Source of the DNA: Pelagophyceae sp. CCMP2097
Lineage: Eukaryota > Sar > Pelagophyceae
NCBI GenBank assembly: GCA_026770575.1
Contig: MU657194.1
Span: forward strand, 305,674 to 317,236
Direction: 5' to 3'
Length of the DNA stretch: 11,563 bases
This document shows, piece by piece, positions 1 to 9,300 of the stretch (positions are counted from its first letter, which is position 1; every line of letters starts with the position of its first letter). Position numbers and translations under genes: made by a program. The notes under the pieces were generated by a model. It was not told the DNA's origin and searched no databases. It saw only the letters and a list, made by a program, of their open reading frames with translations.

Positions 1-622
1 GAAAGTTCAGCGATTAGTTAAATAATTTCAATTATTTACGTGGGCATTGCAATGGGATTTGGCTGTATCCTTCGGGTCCTCCGTGTGCCTCCGGCGCGCT
101 CTTGTAATAAATCTTTGCATTGAGCAGTCAACTTTAAGGCCGCGTCGTCAAGGCCGGGTTAAGGCTCTCCGATGATAGAGGCCCCTCCGTGGCTCTTCGA
201 TGCGAGAGGCTCTCCGTGGAGCGCCTTTTTGAAGGAGATGAAGTGCGGCGTGCGTGGATGATGTTTTGAGATTCGAAGATAACGAGGATTTAAATCACAC
301 ATTTCACGTCTTTGCTTCCTGGGGATGGCGCGCAACGTGGATCCTTCCCGAGCCTAAGCAGACCGCAATCCTTATACCGCAAAAAAATCCGTATATTCAG
401 GCATTAAGTAGCATTACGCCCCCGTAGGCCCGCGTCCTCGTTGGACGCGTCCCATCCGCCAGGTATACTCGGTGTCCTCTTTCTACGGAAATCTTCGGAG
501 CTCTCTTTGTCACTGCTCGTCCACGCCCTGCTCGTCCACGACACGCGTCGCGTAAGCTACCCCCCGGCATCCCAGTGAAAAGCAATATTACTACAAAGTC
601 TACATTCCAATGTCTACTACTA
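1..622. other. Intergenic region downstream of the SET-domain gene
   Basis: I see no supportable gene here. Open frames on either strand are low-complexity shadows of the trinucleotide-repeat region to the right. An AATAAA at 106-111 on the plus strand could be the polyadenylation signal of a gene entering from the left, but nothing else supports this. Two near-repeats of GAGGCYCYCCGTGG sit around 178-220. From about 340 to 560 the sequence resembles 2972-3107 and parts of 10499-10929, described as a dispersed repeat. Confidence 0.6.
340..560 (+). repeat. Dispersed non-coding repeat, copy A
   Basis: Blocks in this stretch recur elsewhere in the window in the same order. GATCCTTCC (340) followed by AGACCGCA matches 2972-2996. 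GTATACTCGGTGTCCT (463-478) matches 3059-3074 at 15 of 16 bases. About 40 bases from 512 match 10520-10560 at roughly 80 percent. CGTCCACGACACGCG (533-547) recurs exactly at 10915-10929. The copies are diverged and gapped, so they were aligned only by eye. No coding capacity or terminal repeat is visible; the element type is unknown. Confidence 0.45.
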
Positions 623-1680
623 CTACCGAGCGTCGGCGTCGTCGTCGTCGTCGTCGAGGTCCGGGAGGCCCTGGTAGAGCGGCGCGCCGTCGTCGTCGTC
701 GTCGTCGTCGTCTTCGTCGTCGAGTCGAACGATGATGGCTCGGAGCGCGTCGCCGAGCTCGACGTGCGTCGCATCGTCGTACGACACGACGCCCCCGCCC
801 GGCCTGCGCGCATTTCGTCGACCGTTTCCGCGAGGGGAGCTCTCGTTTGCCACCGCATAGCCTCTCTCGACGCACATTTCCACGGCGTCCCGGTCCGCGC
901 CAAAGTACTCCAAGGCGCGCATCATCGCCGCCTTTTTTTGCTGTTTCGGCGCGCGCGCCTTGAGCAGGTCCTCGAGGGCATCCAACGAGACGGGCACGCC
1001 GAGCGCGGCCACGGCGTCGTCGACGGCCACCGCGGGTGAAAATATTCGGCCGTCCGTAGAAGCGCCGGGCGAAGTCGACCGGCCGTCCCAAAACTCCTCG
1101 CCGTAGTCGAAGCGCAAAGCCTCGCCCGCCGAGATTTTGCGCGCGGCGTAGAAGACGACCTGCGCGCCGCGTCACCGCGACCGCGGCCACAGGCAAACGC
1201 ACCTTGAGGTCCTCGATCTCAAAGTCGACCGTCGGGTCCATGGCGTCTGTACGGCGGTGTGTCCAAAGGCGTCTCGGCCCCCGCCCCGGTACGGACCGTG
1301 GTTCATGCGCCGTGACCAGTGTTCCGAGTCCACGGCATCCACGTACTGCTCCTCCTCGCCCTCGCCGTTGACGCGGAAGCAGTACTCCGGCTCCAGCGAC
1401 GGATAGCGCCTGGACGACGCTCAGACGGGGTGTGTAAGGCGGCGGCGCACCTCTTGAGTTCTTTAAAGTCGATGAGCTCACCGACATACTCCGTCACAAA
1501 CGCCCCCGCGGCCAAATCGCAAACTGCAAACGCCCCGAGGCCAAGGTCGCCGTCTTGCCGCACGTCCACGTCCACGGCCACGCGCGGCGAAGAAGCGCGC
1601 GGCGCAGATCGCGGCGGTGCGAGCGCCGCCGCGCGCAGCAAGAATAGGCACGCGCCCGCGGCGACGCAGGAAGACCGCAT
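623..1680 (-). CDS. SET-domain protein (putative protein-lysine methyltransferase) with N-terminal targeting sequence and acidic tail
   Basis: The model is complement(join(623..1159,1203..1246,1297..1409,1451..1680)), 307 aa. Introns are 41, 50 and 43 bp, with donors GTGCGC, GTCCGT and GTGCGT. SET methyltransferases transfer methyl groups from S-adenosylmethionine to lysine. Residues 1 to about 30 (MRSSCVAAGACLFLLRAAAL, then APPRSAPRA) form a signal or bipartite plastid-type presequence. SET motifs follow in order: GLGAFA, EYVGELI, QYVDAVD, RRMNHDAMDP where the usual motif is NHS, then the post-intron VVFYAARKISAGEALRFDYG with the conserved DYG, and EEFW. The C-terminal part has an Ala/Leu-rich helical stretch and two Asp runs coded by GTC-repeat DNA. 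ATG at 1680 is the first Met before the hydrophobic segment. The gene is divergent from the parvulin gene. Family assignment is firm, while substrate and compartment are unknown; exon 4 alone would hide the SET domain. Confidence 0.82.
638..719. repeat. GTC/CGT trinucleotide repeat tracts encoding Asp runs
   Basis: Two near-pure GTC tracts (about 638-656 and 688-719, the second interrupted by one TTC) lie within the last exon of the minus-strand SET gene. In the sense direction they read GAC/GAT-type codons and give Asp runs in the C-terminal tail. They are prone to length change between alleles, so tail length may be polymorphic. Confidence 0.8.
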
Positions 1681-1960
1681 CGAAGCGGCGCAGGCGGCGG
1701 TGGCCGGCTTAGTACGTCGAGGCTTAGGCCGGCACGTCGAGGGTCGCGCACGTCTCGACGTCGCGAAACTTGATGTTGTCGCCAAAACGAGGTAGAAGAG
1801 GCTTTGATCAAATTCATATTGTTGTGATTTTGGACGACTCGGCCGCGATCGGAGCTGCGCCTGAGTCGGTGACTGCGAGGCGCCTGGTGCAGCGCGAGGC
1901 CCACGCACCCCCCCCCCCCGACTCGCTCGGAGGCGGCCCCGTCGGGTGGCTGCCTCGAAG
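1681..1960. promoter_or_regulatory. Divergent intergenic region between the SET and parvulin genes (candidate bidirectional promoter)
   Basis: The two start codons face away from each other across 280 bp. A short AT-richer patch lies at about 1797-1830 and a run of C at 1910-1919. No clear TATA box is seen. Both 5' UTRs must lie here, so a shared promoter is likely by geometry alone. Confidence 0.5.
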
Positions 1961-2780
1961 ATGGCGCTCCGGCGGTCGTTACGGTGGCTGTGCCTCGCGG
2001 CGTGGTGCTGCCCTTCGTACGCCTTCGTGGCACCCGCCTTTTCGGCCCCACGCGGCGCTCTCGGCGGGAGCCGCATCGGCGTCGTGCGGCCGGCGTTTTT
2101 CGGCGGGGCGATGGACAAGTTAAAGGGCATGTATGCCGAGACTCAAAAGGAAGTCTCGGTGCAGCACGTCCTCGTCTCTCTGAGAATGGACGCTTTAAAG
2201 ATACAGACCGAACTCGAGGCCCGCGGGCCCGCGAACCGCGTCGAAGAGGCCGGACTTTGAATCGCGGCAGGGGCGGAGGATCGTGGCTCCTCTGCGCGGC
2301 TCCCGGGAGACGAGATGACGGGCTTGCGACGCGCTTTATCCCTTGAGCGTGCTTGCCGCCACCGCCTCTGCTAGGCCCGCGGTAACACCCGAGATGATGG
2401 CCGACGCGGCGCAAAAGTACTCGCTCTGCGGCTCGCGCAACAAGTCCCCCACCGCTTCGATGGCCATGCTGCGCGGCCTGCCGGGCGAGCTCCGCTTCAA
2501 GCGAGGCGAAATGGCCAAGCCCTTTGAGGAGGCCGCCTTCGCCAACGCGCTCGGCGCCGTCGACGTCGTGCAGACGACCAACGGCTGGCACGTCCTCCTC
2601 GTCAACTCGAGGACCGGCGAATTGCCGCCGCCCGGCGCCGCGGCGGGCGCAGATGCGGCCGGCGGCGCAAAACGCGAGCCGAGCCCCGCGGCTCCGAGCC
2701 CCGACGCCGAGCTGAGGCGACCAAAACCGAAAAAGAAGCGCGACAAGCCCGCGGGCTTGGGCTCCAAGGAAGCGCCGTAA
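1961..2780 (+). CDS. Parvulin-type peptidyl-prolyl cis-trans isomerase, probably plastid-targeted
   Basis: The model is join(1961..2239,2394..2780), 221 aa. Parvulins catalyse cis-trans isomerisation of peptide bonds before proline. Residues 1-21 form a signal peptide (RRSLRWLCLAAWCCPSYA) followed directly by FVAPAFSAPR. This fits the ASAFAP-type cleavage motif of complex red plastids, with Phe at +1. The parvulin domain runs from about 65 to 166: VSVQHVLV (His69), YSLCGSRNK (Cys105), LPGELRFKRGEMAKPFEEAAF, and GWHVLLVNSR (His159). These place the usual His, Cys and His active-site residues. A charged Pro/Lys-rich tail (about 170-221) follows. ATG at 1961 is preferred because it precedes the hydrophobic core. 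The intron (GTCGAA...GAG, 154 bp) is the weak point. It is the only phase-compatible GT-AG pair I found, but a TAG|G at 2374 looks like a better acceptor and would need another donor. Confidence 0.78.
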
Positions 2781-3391
2781 GGCTCAAAGAGTCGACCACC
2801 GTGGACACCCCCGCCGGCGTGCCGCCGAGGTGCATGCGGCTCTCGGCCGAGGCAAAAAGGATTTGTTTCAGCCTTTTGAGAGTGTCTTTTCAAGTTTGGT
2901 GATTCCACCCGGGCCCGGTGCTCTGCGAGAGCTTGTCGGTGCAGCGACGAGGAGCCTCGAGAGGGAGTCGCGATCCTTCCGCACTACAAGACCGCAGGAC
3001 ATGTCCCGTGGACCGCCAGTATAACTTATACTCACCGCCGTAAGACCGCCGTATTGAAGTATACTCGGCGTCCTATCTCAGAAGCCCTCCTTTAAGGCTG
3101 CTCGTTGACTAGGAATTCCTAAAGCCCCGCCTGAGAGGGAGATGAATATCCCGAGGAGATGACCGACCACGAGGCACTGTGACATGTTTCATAGGTTTAC
3201 GAATATTTACAATTGTGGTGTATGGTTATGAATCTTTTAACAGAGTTTTCATCATCAATCTCGCAATTTGCACGCGCAACGATGAATATTCATTATTAAC
3301 TTCCCTTTCCCCCATAAGCTCAAATATTGCTAAAAGTTCGGGGGTTTCGATTAATGATCTACCTCTGGATGTTCAACGACTTCTAGGAATT
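2781..3391. other. Intergenic region between the parvulin and large surface-protein genes
   Basis: No supportable gene. The first half holds the parvulin 3' UTR. From 2972 to about 3121 it carries copy D of the dispersed repeat. From about 3178 to 3390 base composition turns clearly AT-rich, unlike all coding sequence nearby, and this is probably the promoter and 5' UTR of the gene starting at 3392. The frame of that gene stays open back to 3179, but residues encoded there (many Ile, Asn, Phe, Ser) do not look like the protein and would bury the signal peptide. Confidence 0.6.
2972..3121 (+). repeat. Dispersed non-coding repeat, copy D
   Basis: This shares ordered blocks with copy A: GATCCTTCC at 2972, AAGACCGCA at 2988, GTATACTCGGCGTCCT at 3059-3074, and CTGCTCGTTGAC near 3098. 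A palindromic TAGGAATTCCTA at 3110-3121 resembles TAGGAATTTCTA at 10846-10857. Orientation is the same as copy A. Identity is moderate with gaps. Confidence 0.4.
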
Positions 3392-6300
3392 ATGAGACTC
3401 GCGGCGGGCCTTGGAGCGTTGGTCTCGCTCGCCGCGGCCGCGCGGGCCGCGCCGGCGCCGCAGGCCCCAGGAGCCCACACGAAGCCGGCGCGCGCGGCGA
3501 CGCCGCCGATGGCCGCGCCGACGCTCGCGGCCGCGCCGACGGCTGATGGAGCGCCCGTCGCGTCGTTCCAAGACCTCGAGACCATCGTCGCCGCGCGCGC
3601 GACCATGACCCTCGTCGTCACCGCAGACATCTTGTTCGAGCGCGCCGTCGGCATCGCCGCGGACAAGCGCGTGGATATCGTCGGCGCCGCCGGCGTGCAG
3701 ATGCCGCGTTTGAGCGGCGGCTATGCGACGCGGCTCTTCGAGGTCGGCGGCGTGCTCGTGCTGCGGCACCTGGTGCTCGAAGACGCGGTGGCGTGGAGCG
3801 CAGGCGGCGGGTGCGTCCTCGTCGAGGGCGCGGGCGCGGTGTTCGAGGCTTACGGCGTTCTGGCACGACGCAACGCCGCGGAGACGGGCGGCTTCCTCGA
3901 GTCGAGCGAAGGCACTATTGTGCGGTTGACGAACTGCACGTTCGTCAACAACACGGCCACCGCCGAGGGCGGCCTGGCCATCACGCGCGGCGGCTACCTG
4001 CGCCTTGACGGCTCGTCCGTCACCGGGTCGACTGCGACCGACGACTGCGGCGCCGTCTCCAACGACGGTGGCGTCGCTGAGCTTGTGCGGTCGACGCTGG
4101 CCCGCAACGGGGCCACATACTACGGCGGCGCGGTGTGCTCGTCTTACGGCGCGCAAACCGACGTCGAAGATTGCCTTTTCGAGGACAACTCGGCTGAGTC
4201 GGGGGGCGCTATCGTCAACTTCGGATACTGCGTCGTGCGCGGCTCCATCTTCCGTCGCAACGTCGCCACGTTCCAGGGCGGCGCGGTCTGCGACTTGCGT
4301 CTGCAAACGGAGCAAGGGGGAGCATCGAATTCGGGCGGCACCACGCACCTCGCAGAGTCGTCGTTCGAGAACAACACCGCGGTCGAGGCCGGCGGCGCAG
4401 TCTTCTCCGACTTGGGAATACTGACGCTCGAGGATTGCCGCGCCACTGGAAACGTCGCCGGCGACCGCGGCGGCTTCCTCAGTCGCGAGGTCGGCCTGGC
4501 GCTCCTCACCGCGTCGCGCGACGCAGGTCCGTCGCCTGCGCAGAGGCCCCGAGCGGAGGCCCGGTGCAGGGTCGACAAAAGGTCCGGGTCCGACCCGGAC
4601 CCGTGCAAGAACCGGGGTAGGGTCCGGGTCCGGGTCCGGCCGAGGCCGCGGACCCACGTCTGGGTCCGGGTCCGGCCTCTGCTCACGCGGGTCCGGGTCC
4701 GGGTCCGGGGCTTGTCGAAGACTCGGACCCGGACCCGCGGACCCTTTGTCGACTCTGGCCCCATCATGATGGCGGCCGCGCGATTCGATGCGCGACGTAG
4801 GCGCGGCGTACTCGGAGCAAGACCTTTCGGCGTTTGACTTTTTGATCGACGGCGGCGACTTCTCGCACAACGAAGCGACTCTCGGCGGCGCGTTCTTCGT
4901 CATCGACGCGCTCGTGCACGTGCGCGGCGCCTCGGTGCACTCGAACCGTGCCGACCGCGCCGGTGGCGGTTTCTTCCTGAAGGACGCGCCGGCGACGACG
5001 TTCGACGGCACCGAGGAGGCGGACGGTGACGATTTCGACAGGCACCTCCGGGCCAACATTTGGGCCGCGCACTCCTTCAGCGGCGGCGCGGCCGTCCGAG
5101 GCAACCACGCGCTCCTCGGCGGCGGCATCTTCGTGAGCCCCCCGCCTCGGCTCTCCGGGAGCTCGGAGGCAGGGTCGACAAAGGGTCCGCCAGGCTGGGT
5201 CTTCGACAAGCCCCGGACCCGGACCCGACCCTGGGTCTTGCACCGGTCCGCGTCGGACCCGGACCCTTTGTTGACCCTGCGGGCCTTGTCCAGCTATACC
5301 CTCGGCCTCTCTCGCCGCTCGCGACGTCACTATGTCGTTGCTTTTCCCTGGCGCGGGTCGAGCCCCTGGACCTGGCGCTTCTGTATTCCTTGAGACCGCC
5401 GGACTCGGACCCGGACCCGGACCCGAGGGCGCCGGACCCGAACCCGGACCCGGCCGTGGGTCCGCGGCCTCGGCCGGACCCGGACCCGGACCCTACCTCG
5501 GTCTTGCACGGGTCGGACCCGGACCCTTTGTCGACCCTGCTCGGAGGGACCCCTCGGGATCTCGGAGGGAACCCTCGGGATGTATAGGGTTAGGTCCGCG
5601 ACGCACCGAACCTGGTCCTCGACGACTCTGTCATTTTCGGCAACGAGGCCATCGCGCGCGGTGGCGGAATATACTTCGCCAGCAAGCTCGTGCGCGTCGC
5701 CGCGTATAACGGCACGCTCGCGGGGAACGTGGCGACGGAGGGCTCGGCTGTTTACTCGGACACGCCGCTGGCGACGGTGCGCCTCCGCGGCCTCGGCCTC
5801 CGCGGCAACAAGGCGGGAGATGGCACTATGTACTTTACGCTCGGCTCGGACGTGACAGTGGACCGCCTGACATCGGTGGGCAATTTGGCGCGCGTCGGCG
5901 GCATTGCGTTCGTCGGGCCTGACTCGACGTTCCGCCTCGCCGACGCCACGTCCGCAGCCGACGTCGCGTCGGACCGCGGCCTCGTCGTCTTCGCCAGCGG
6001 CTGTGCAGCGACCATCGAGCGCTTCCACGCGATGGATGCGCACGCCGGTGGCTGCCTCGTCTGTGGCGTCGCTCTCCACGTCCGCGTCGCCGACGCCCAC
6101 GTCGCGCGCACGACCGCAGAGGCGTCGAGCTTCCTCTCCGTTGCAAGCGCGAAGAGCGTCGTGCTGGAGCGCTGCGACTTTGTCGACGCGCGCGTCAAGA
6201 CGTATTGCGGCGTCGCGTTCATAGACGGCGGCGTGACGACGCTCCGCGACGTCACAATCGACGGCGCAAACGGCGGCGCGCTCTGCCTCCGCGGCGGTTC

Positions 6301-9300
6301 CGTCAACGTGTCCACCTCGACGTTCCGGGACAACGCCGGCGGCGTGTTCCTCATCGACGACGCAGCCAAGGTCGTGGTGGACTCGTCGACGTTTTCGGCG
6401 AACCGCGCGCCGCACGGCGCCGTCGCGCGCGTCTACGATGCCGCATCGACGTTCGAACCTTTCAACTCGACGTTCGAGGGAAATACCGCCAGCGGCGACG
6501 GCGGCGTCGTCGCCGTGCGCGTCGCTACAGACAACTGCGCCGCCTCGGGCGCAGGCTGCTCGGCCGCCGCAGGCTGCGCAGCCGCCGCCAACTGGGCGAC
6601 CAATGCGGGGCGGCGCCTCGAGGAGGACGCCGCGGCGGGGCCACGCGTCATCGGTGCGTCGCCGCGCCTCGAGCCGCCTCTAACGCCTCGAGTCCAGGGG
6701 TCTCTAACGCCGCGACGCCGCGCATAGGCTTTATCAGCCGCGGCGCCAACGTCTTCTGGAACAACACGGCCGGCCGCGGCGCTGTGCTCATGCTCGGGAA
6801 AGGCGCGTCCCCGCGTCGGCGGACCGTCGCAGTCGCAGCAGCGACACGAGCGGCACCAGAGGCTCGGGTGACGCCGCGGCGATTTTCGCATATAGGTGCC
6901 TTTGGCTCGTTCGACGCGACAGACGCCGCCGTGGCGAACTTTGCGCGTGGGGGCGGCGGCGTATCTTACTTCTTGCACGATAACAACGCGCACGCCGCCG
7001 CCGCCGCCGGCGCCGCCGGCGACTCGGCAGCGAGAGGGGCGTACGTGGTGCCTGTTGCGGGCCTCGAGGCCATGGCGCTCCGCGGCAACGGCGCCGCGTA
7101 CGGCATCGTGGGCGCTTCTGACGCGGTGCGAATCTCGACGCCGCACTCTCGGACGGAGCGGTCGCACGTCGCCAACGAGCACGCCGTCGTCGTCGCCATC
7201 GTCGACTGGTACGGTTCCACGGTGACCACTTTCCGCGACAGCGCCATCCTCGCGCTCGCCGCGGGGCACGGCCAGGCGGACGTGACGCTCTCGGGGGCGC
7301 TGATCATACCGTTTGCGGACGGCGTCGCCACGTGGCCGCCGGGGTCGTTCAAGCTGACGTTCCGGCCCAACGCGACCGTCTCGCTCGCCGTGACGCTCGA
7401 TGCAGATGAGATGCACCGAACGGCTCTCGACGTGTACCTGCGGCCCTGCGTTGTCGGCGAGGCGGACCTGGGCGCGTGGTGCGCCACGTGCGCCTCGGGC
7501 ACGTACAACGTCTACGCGGGTGCTACGTGCGGCGTGTGCCCGAATCACGCCAACTGCCGCGGTGGCCGCGATATCACCGCGAATCGGCGCTACTGGAGGC
7601 AGGCTTGGGATTCCCACGCCGTGCGCCGCTGCAAGTTTGACGACGCGTGCGAAGGCGGGAGCGTCGACCTCTGGGGGGAAACGCAGGGCAACGCGACGGC
7701 GGCGCGCGGCGCCGGGACTGCCGCTGGTGCCATCGTGGCGCACGTCGGCGCGGCGGCGCAGTGCACGCTCCACCACGCGGGGCCGCTTTGCGCCACGTGC
7801 GAAAGCGGCTACCAGCTCGACGGCTCTGGATTCTGCGGCACGTGCGCCTCGAGCGACGACGAGAAGCGAAGGCAAATCGCCCTCGCAGCCACGCTGGCGG
7901 CGCTCGCGCTGATCGCCGCCGTCTGCTGCTGCCGCCACCGGAAGAGGCTCCAGCGTGTTGCAGCCTACGCCGCAAAAGTCGCTTGGTGCGACGCCGGCCT
8001 GGGGGCGCAAGCGTCGACAGATCCGCTAGGTTCTACGGCGCCATACTCTCATCGCGGCTCAAGGTCTTCCTGGCGTTTTACCAGATCATGGCCGCGATGA
8101 CGCTGTGCTTCCCGGACATGGACTGGCCGGTGTCGATGCGCAGCTTCTTCGACTGGATCGCGTTCGTCGCGTGCGTTACCGCGGTCCTGTGACGCGTGAC
8201 GCCGCCTCGCGACGCATCTGTCGTAGGTTGGACTTTGGGTTATGGTCTTCTATCGTCTGCCGTACGCGCTTCGACTTTCTGGACAAGCTCTTCATCGCGA
8301 CGGCGATCCCGTTCGTCGTCGCCGTCGCGTGCAAGCTGCTCTGCGAGTGGCCCGGGCTCGGGAAGGTCCTCCACATGTAAGGCGCCGCGGCCGTTGCGAT
8401 CGTCGCCTCAGTGCGGTTGACCGTCGCCTCGTCTCGAAACCGGCGCGCGTGTAGGCCTCGGAAGCGCGCGCGCGCTCTGGTGGCGCTCCTCTTTTTGGTC
8501 ATGACGTGAGGCATTTGTTGCAACACCTCTGATCTCTCTTTTGCGCCGTCACGCCGACCCTTTAGGTATATCATCTACACCGTCGTCTCCGGCATCGTGA
8601 TCCGCGCGCTGCAGTGCGACTCCGACTTCAGCACCTCGGACAACTCGCCCTACGCCGGCGGCAGCTTCCTCTATCAGGACTACACGGTCTCTTGCCACTC
8701 GCGGCGCTACAAGCTCTACCGCATCTACGCCATCTGCATGATCTTCGTCTACCCCGTCGGCATCCCGGCACTCTACGTCGCGATGCTCTACAAGGCCAAG
8801 CGCCACATCGCACCCGCGGACGTTAAAGCGCTCGCGCGGGAGATAGTTGAGTCCAAGCCCGAAATCGCGCGCGACTTCATCGCCGCGAAGCGCGCCCTCG
8901 GCGAGGAGATCGAGATGCTAGAGCGGGAGCACAAGCTGCGCCGCAGCGTCGGCCGCGACACGGCGCTGACGCGCCTGGCGGACCGCTACGCGTACGCGAT
9001 TTGGGCTTTTGAGGTCGACTTTTATCGAAGCGAGCTGCGGCGCGTCGAGCACGAGGCCGCCGTCTGCCGCCAGGCCGGCGAGTACCTGCGCAGCCACGCA
9101 AAGTACCTCCGCTGCCACGCCGAGTCCGCCGGCCCGGGCGCCGCAGATGACGACAACTTCGAGTCGGAGACGACGTCCGTCACGTGGCGCGCGGAGAAGC
9201 AGTCCATAAGGGTCCTCGGTGACCACCTGGTCATGGCCTACCGCGAGCCCGCGGCCGCGCCCGTCGGCAAACGCGGGGCGCCGCACTCGAGACGGCCCGG

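Larger units (their letters stand above)
5133..5593 (+). other. Intron 2 of the large surface-protein gene, carrying two element copies
   Basis: Donor GTGAGC at 5133 and acceptor GTTAG at 5592-5593 join GGC ATC TTC to GTC CGC GAC in phase 0. This joins LLGGGIF to VRDAPNLVLDD. At 461 bp it is the longest intron in the window, and more than half is accounted for by copies 2 and 3 of the GGTCCG-rich element. Just before the acceptor lies a 21-bp tandem duplication. A TAG in frame at 5591 excludes an acceptor at 5587. Confidence 0.75.

Noticed and set aside
600..1487. Long Arg-rich minus-strand open frame
   Set aside because: It is mostly a shadow of the SET gene in another frame. Only 1203-1246 (DAMDPTVDFEIEDL region) is used as exon 3; the Arg runs come from the GTC repeats read out of frame.
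4561..4760. Coding reading of the GGTCCG repeats (VRVRPRPR or DPDPDP peptides)
   Set aside because: Both strands give repetitive peptides only because the unit is a multiple of three. The flanking frames join cleanly once 4527-4800 is removed as an intron.
3383..5209. 608-residue minus-strand open frame opposite the large gene
   Set aside because: It is antisense to exon 1 and introns. Its His/Arg/Ala-rich content mirrors GC-rich sense codons and shows no domain, whereas the plus strand has clear Pmp motifs.
4567..5540. CRISPR-like or satellite array
   Set aside because: Repeats are not regularly spaced and have no unique spacers. Three bounded elements with inverted ends explain the pattern better.
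6840..6900. Possible extra intron ending CATATAG|G in exon 4
   Set aside because: The frame is open throughout, no suitable donor gives a phase-consistent intron of reasonable length, and the reading continues into a family-like sequence.
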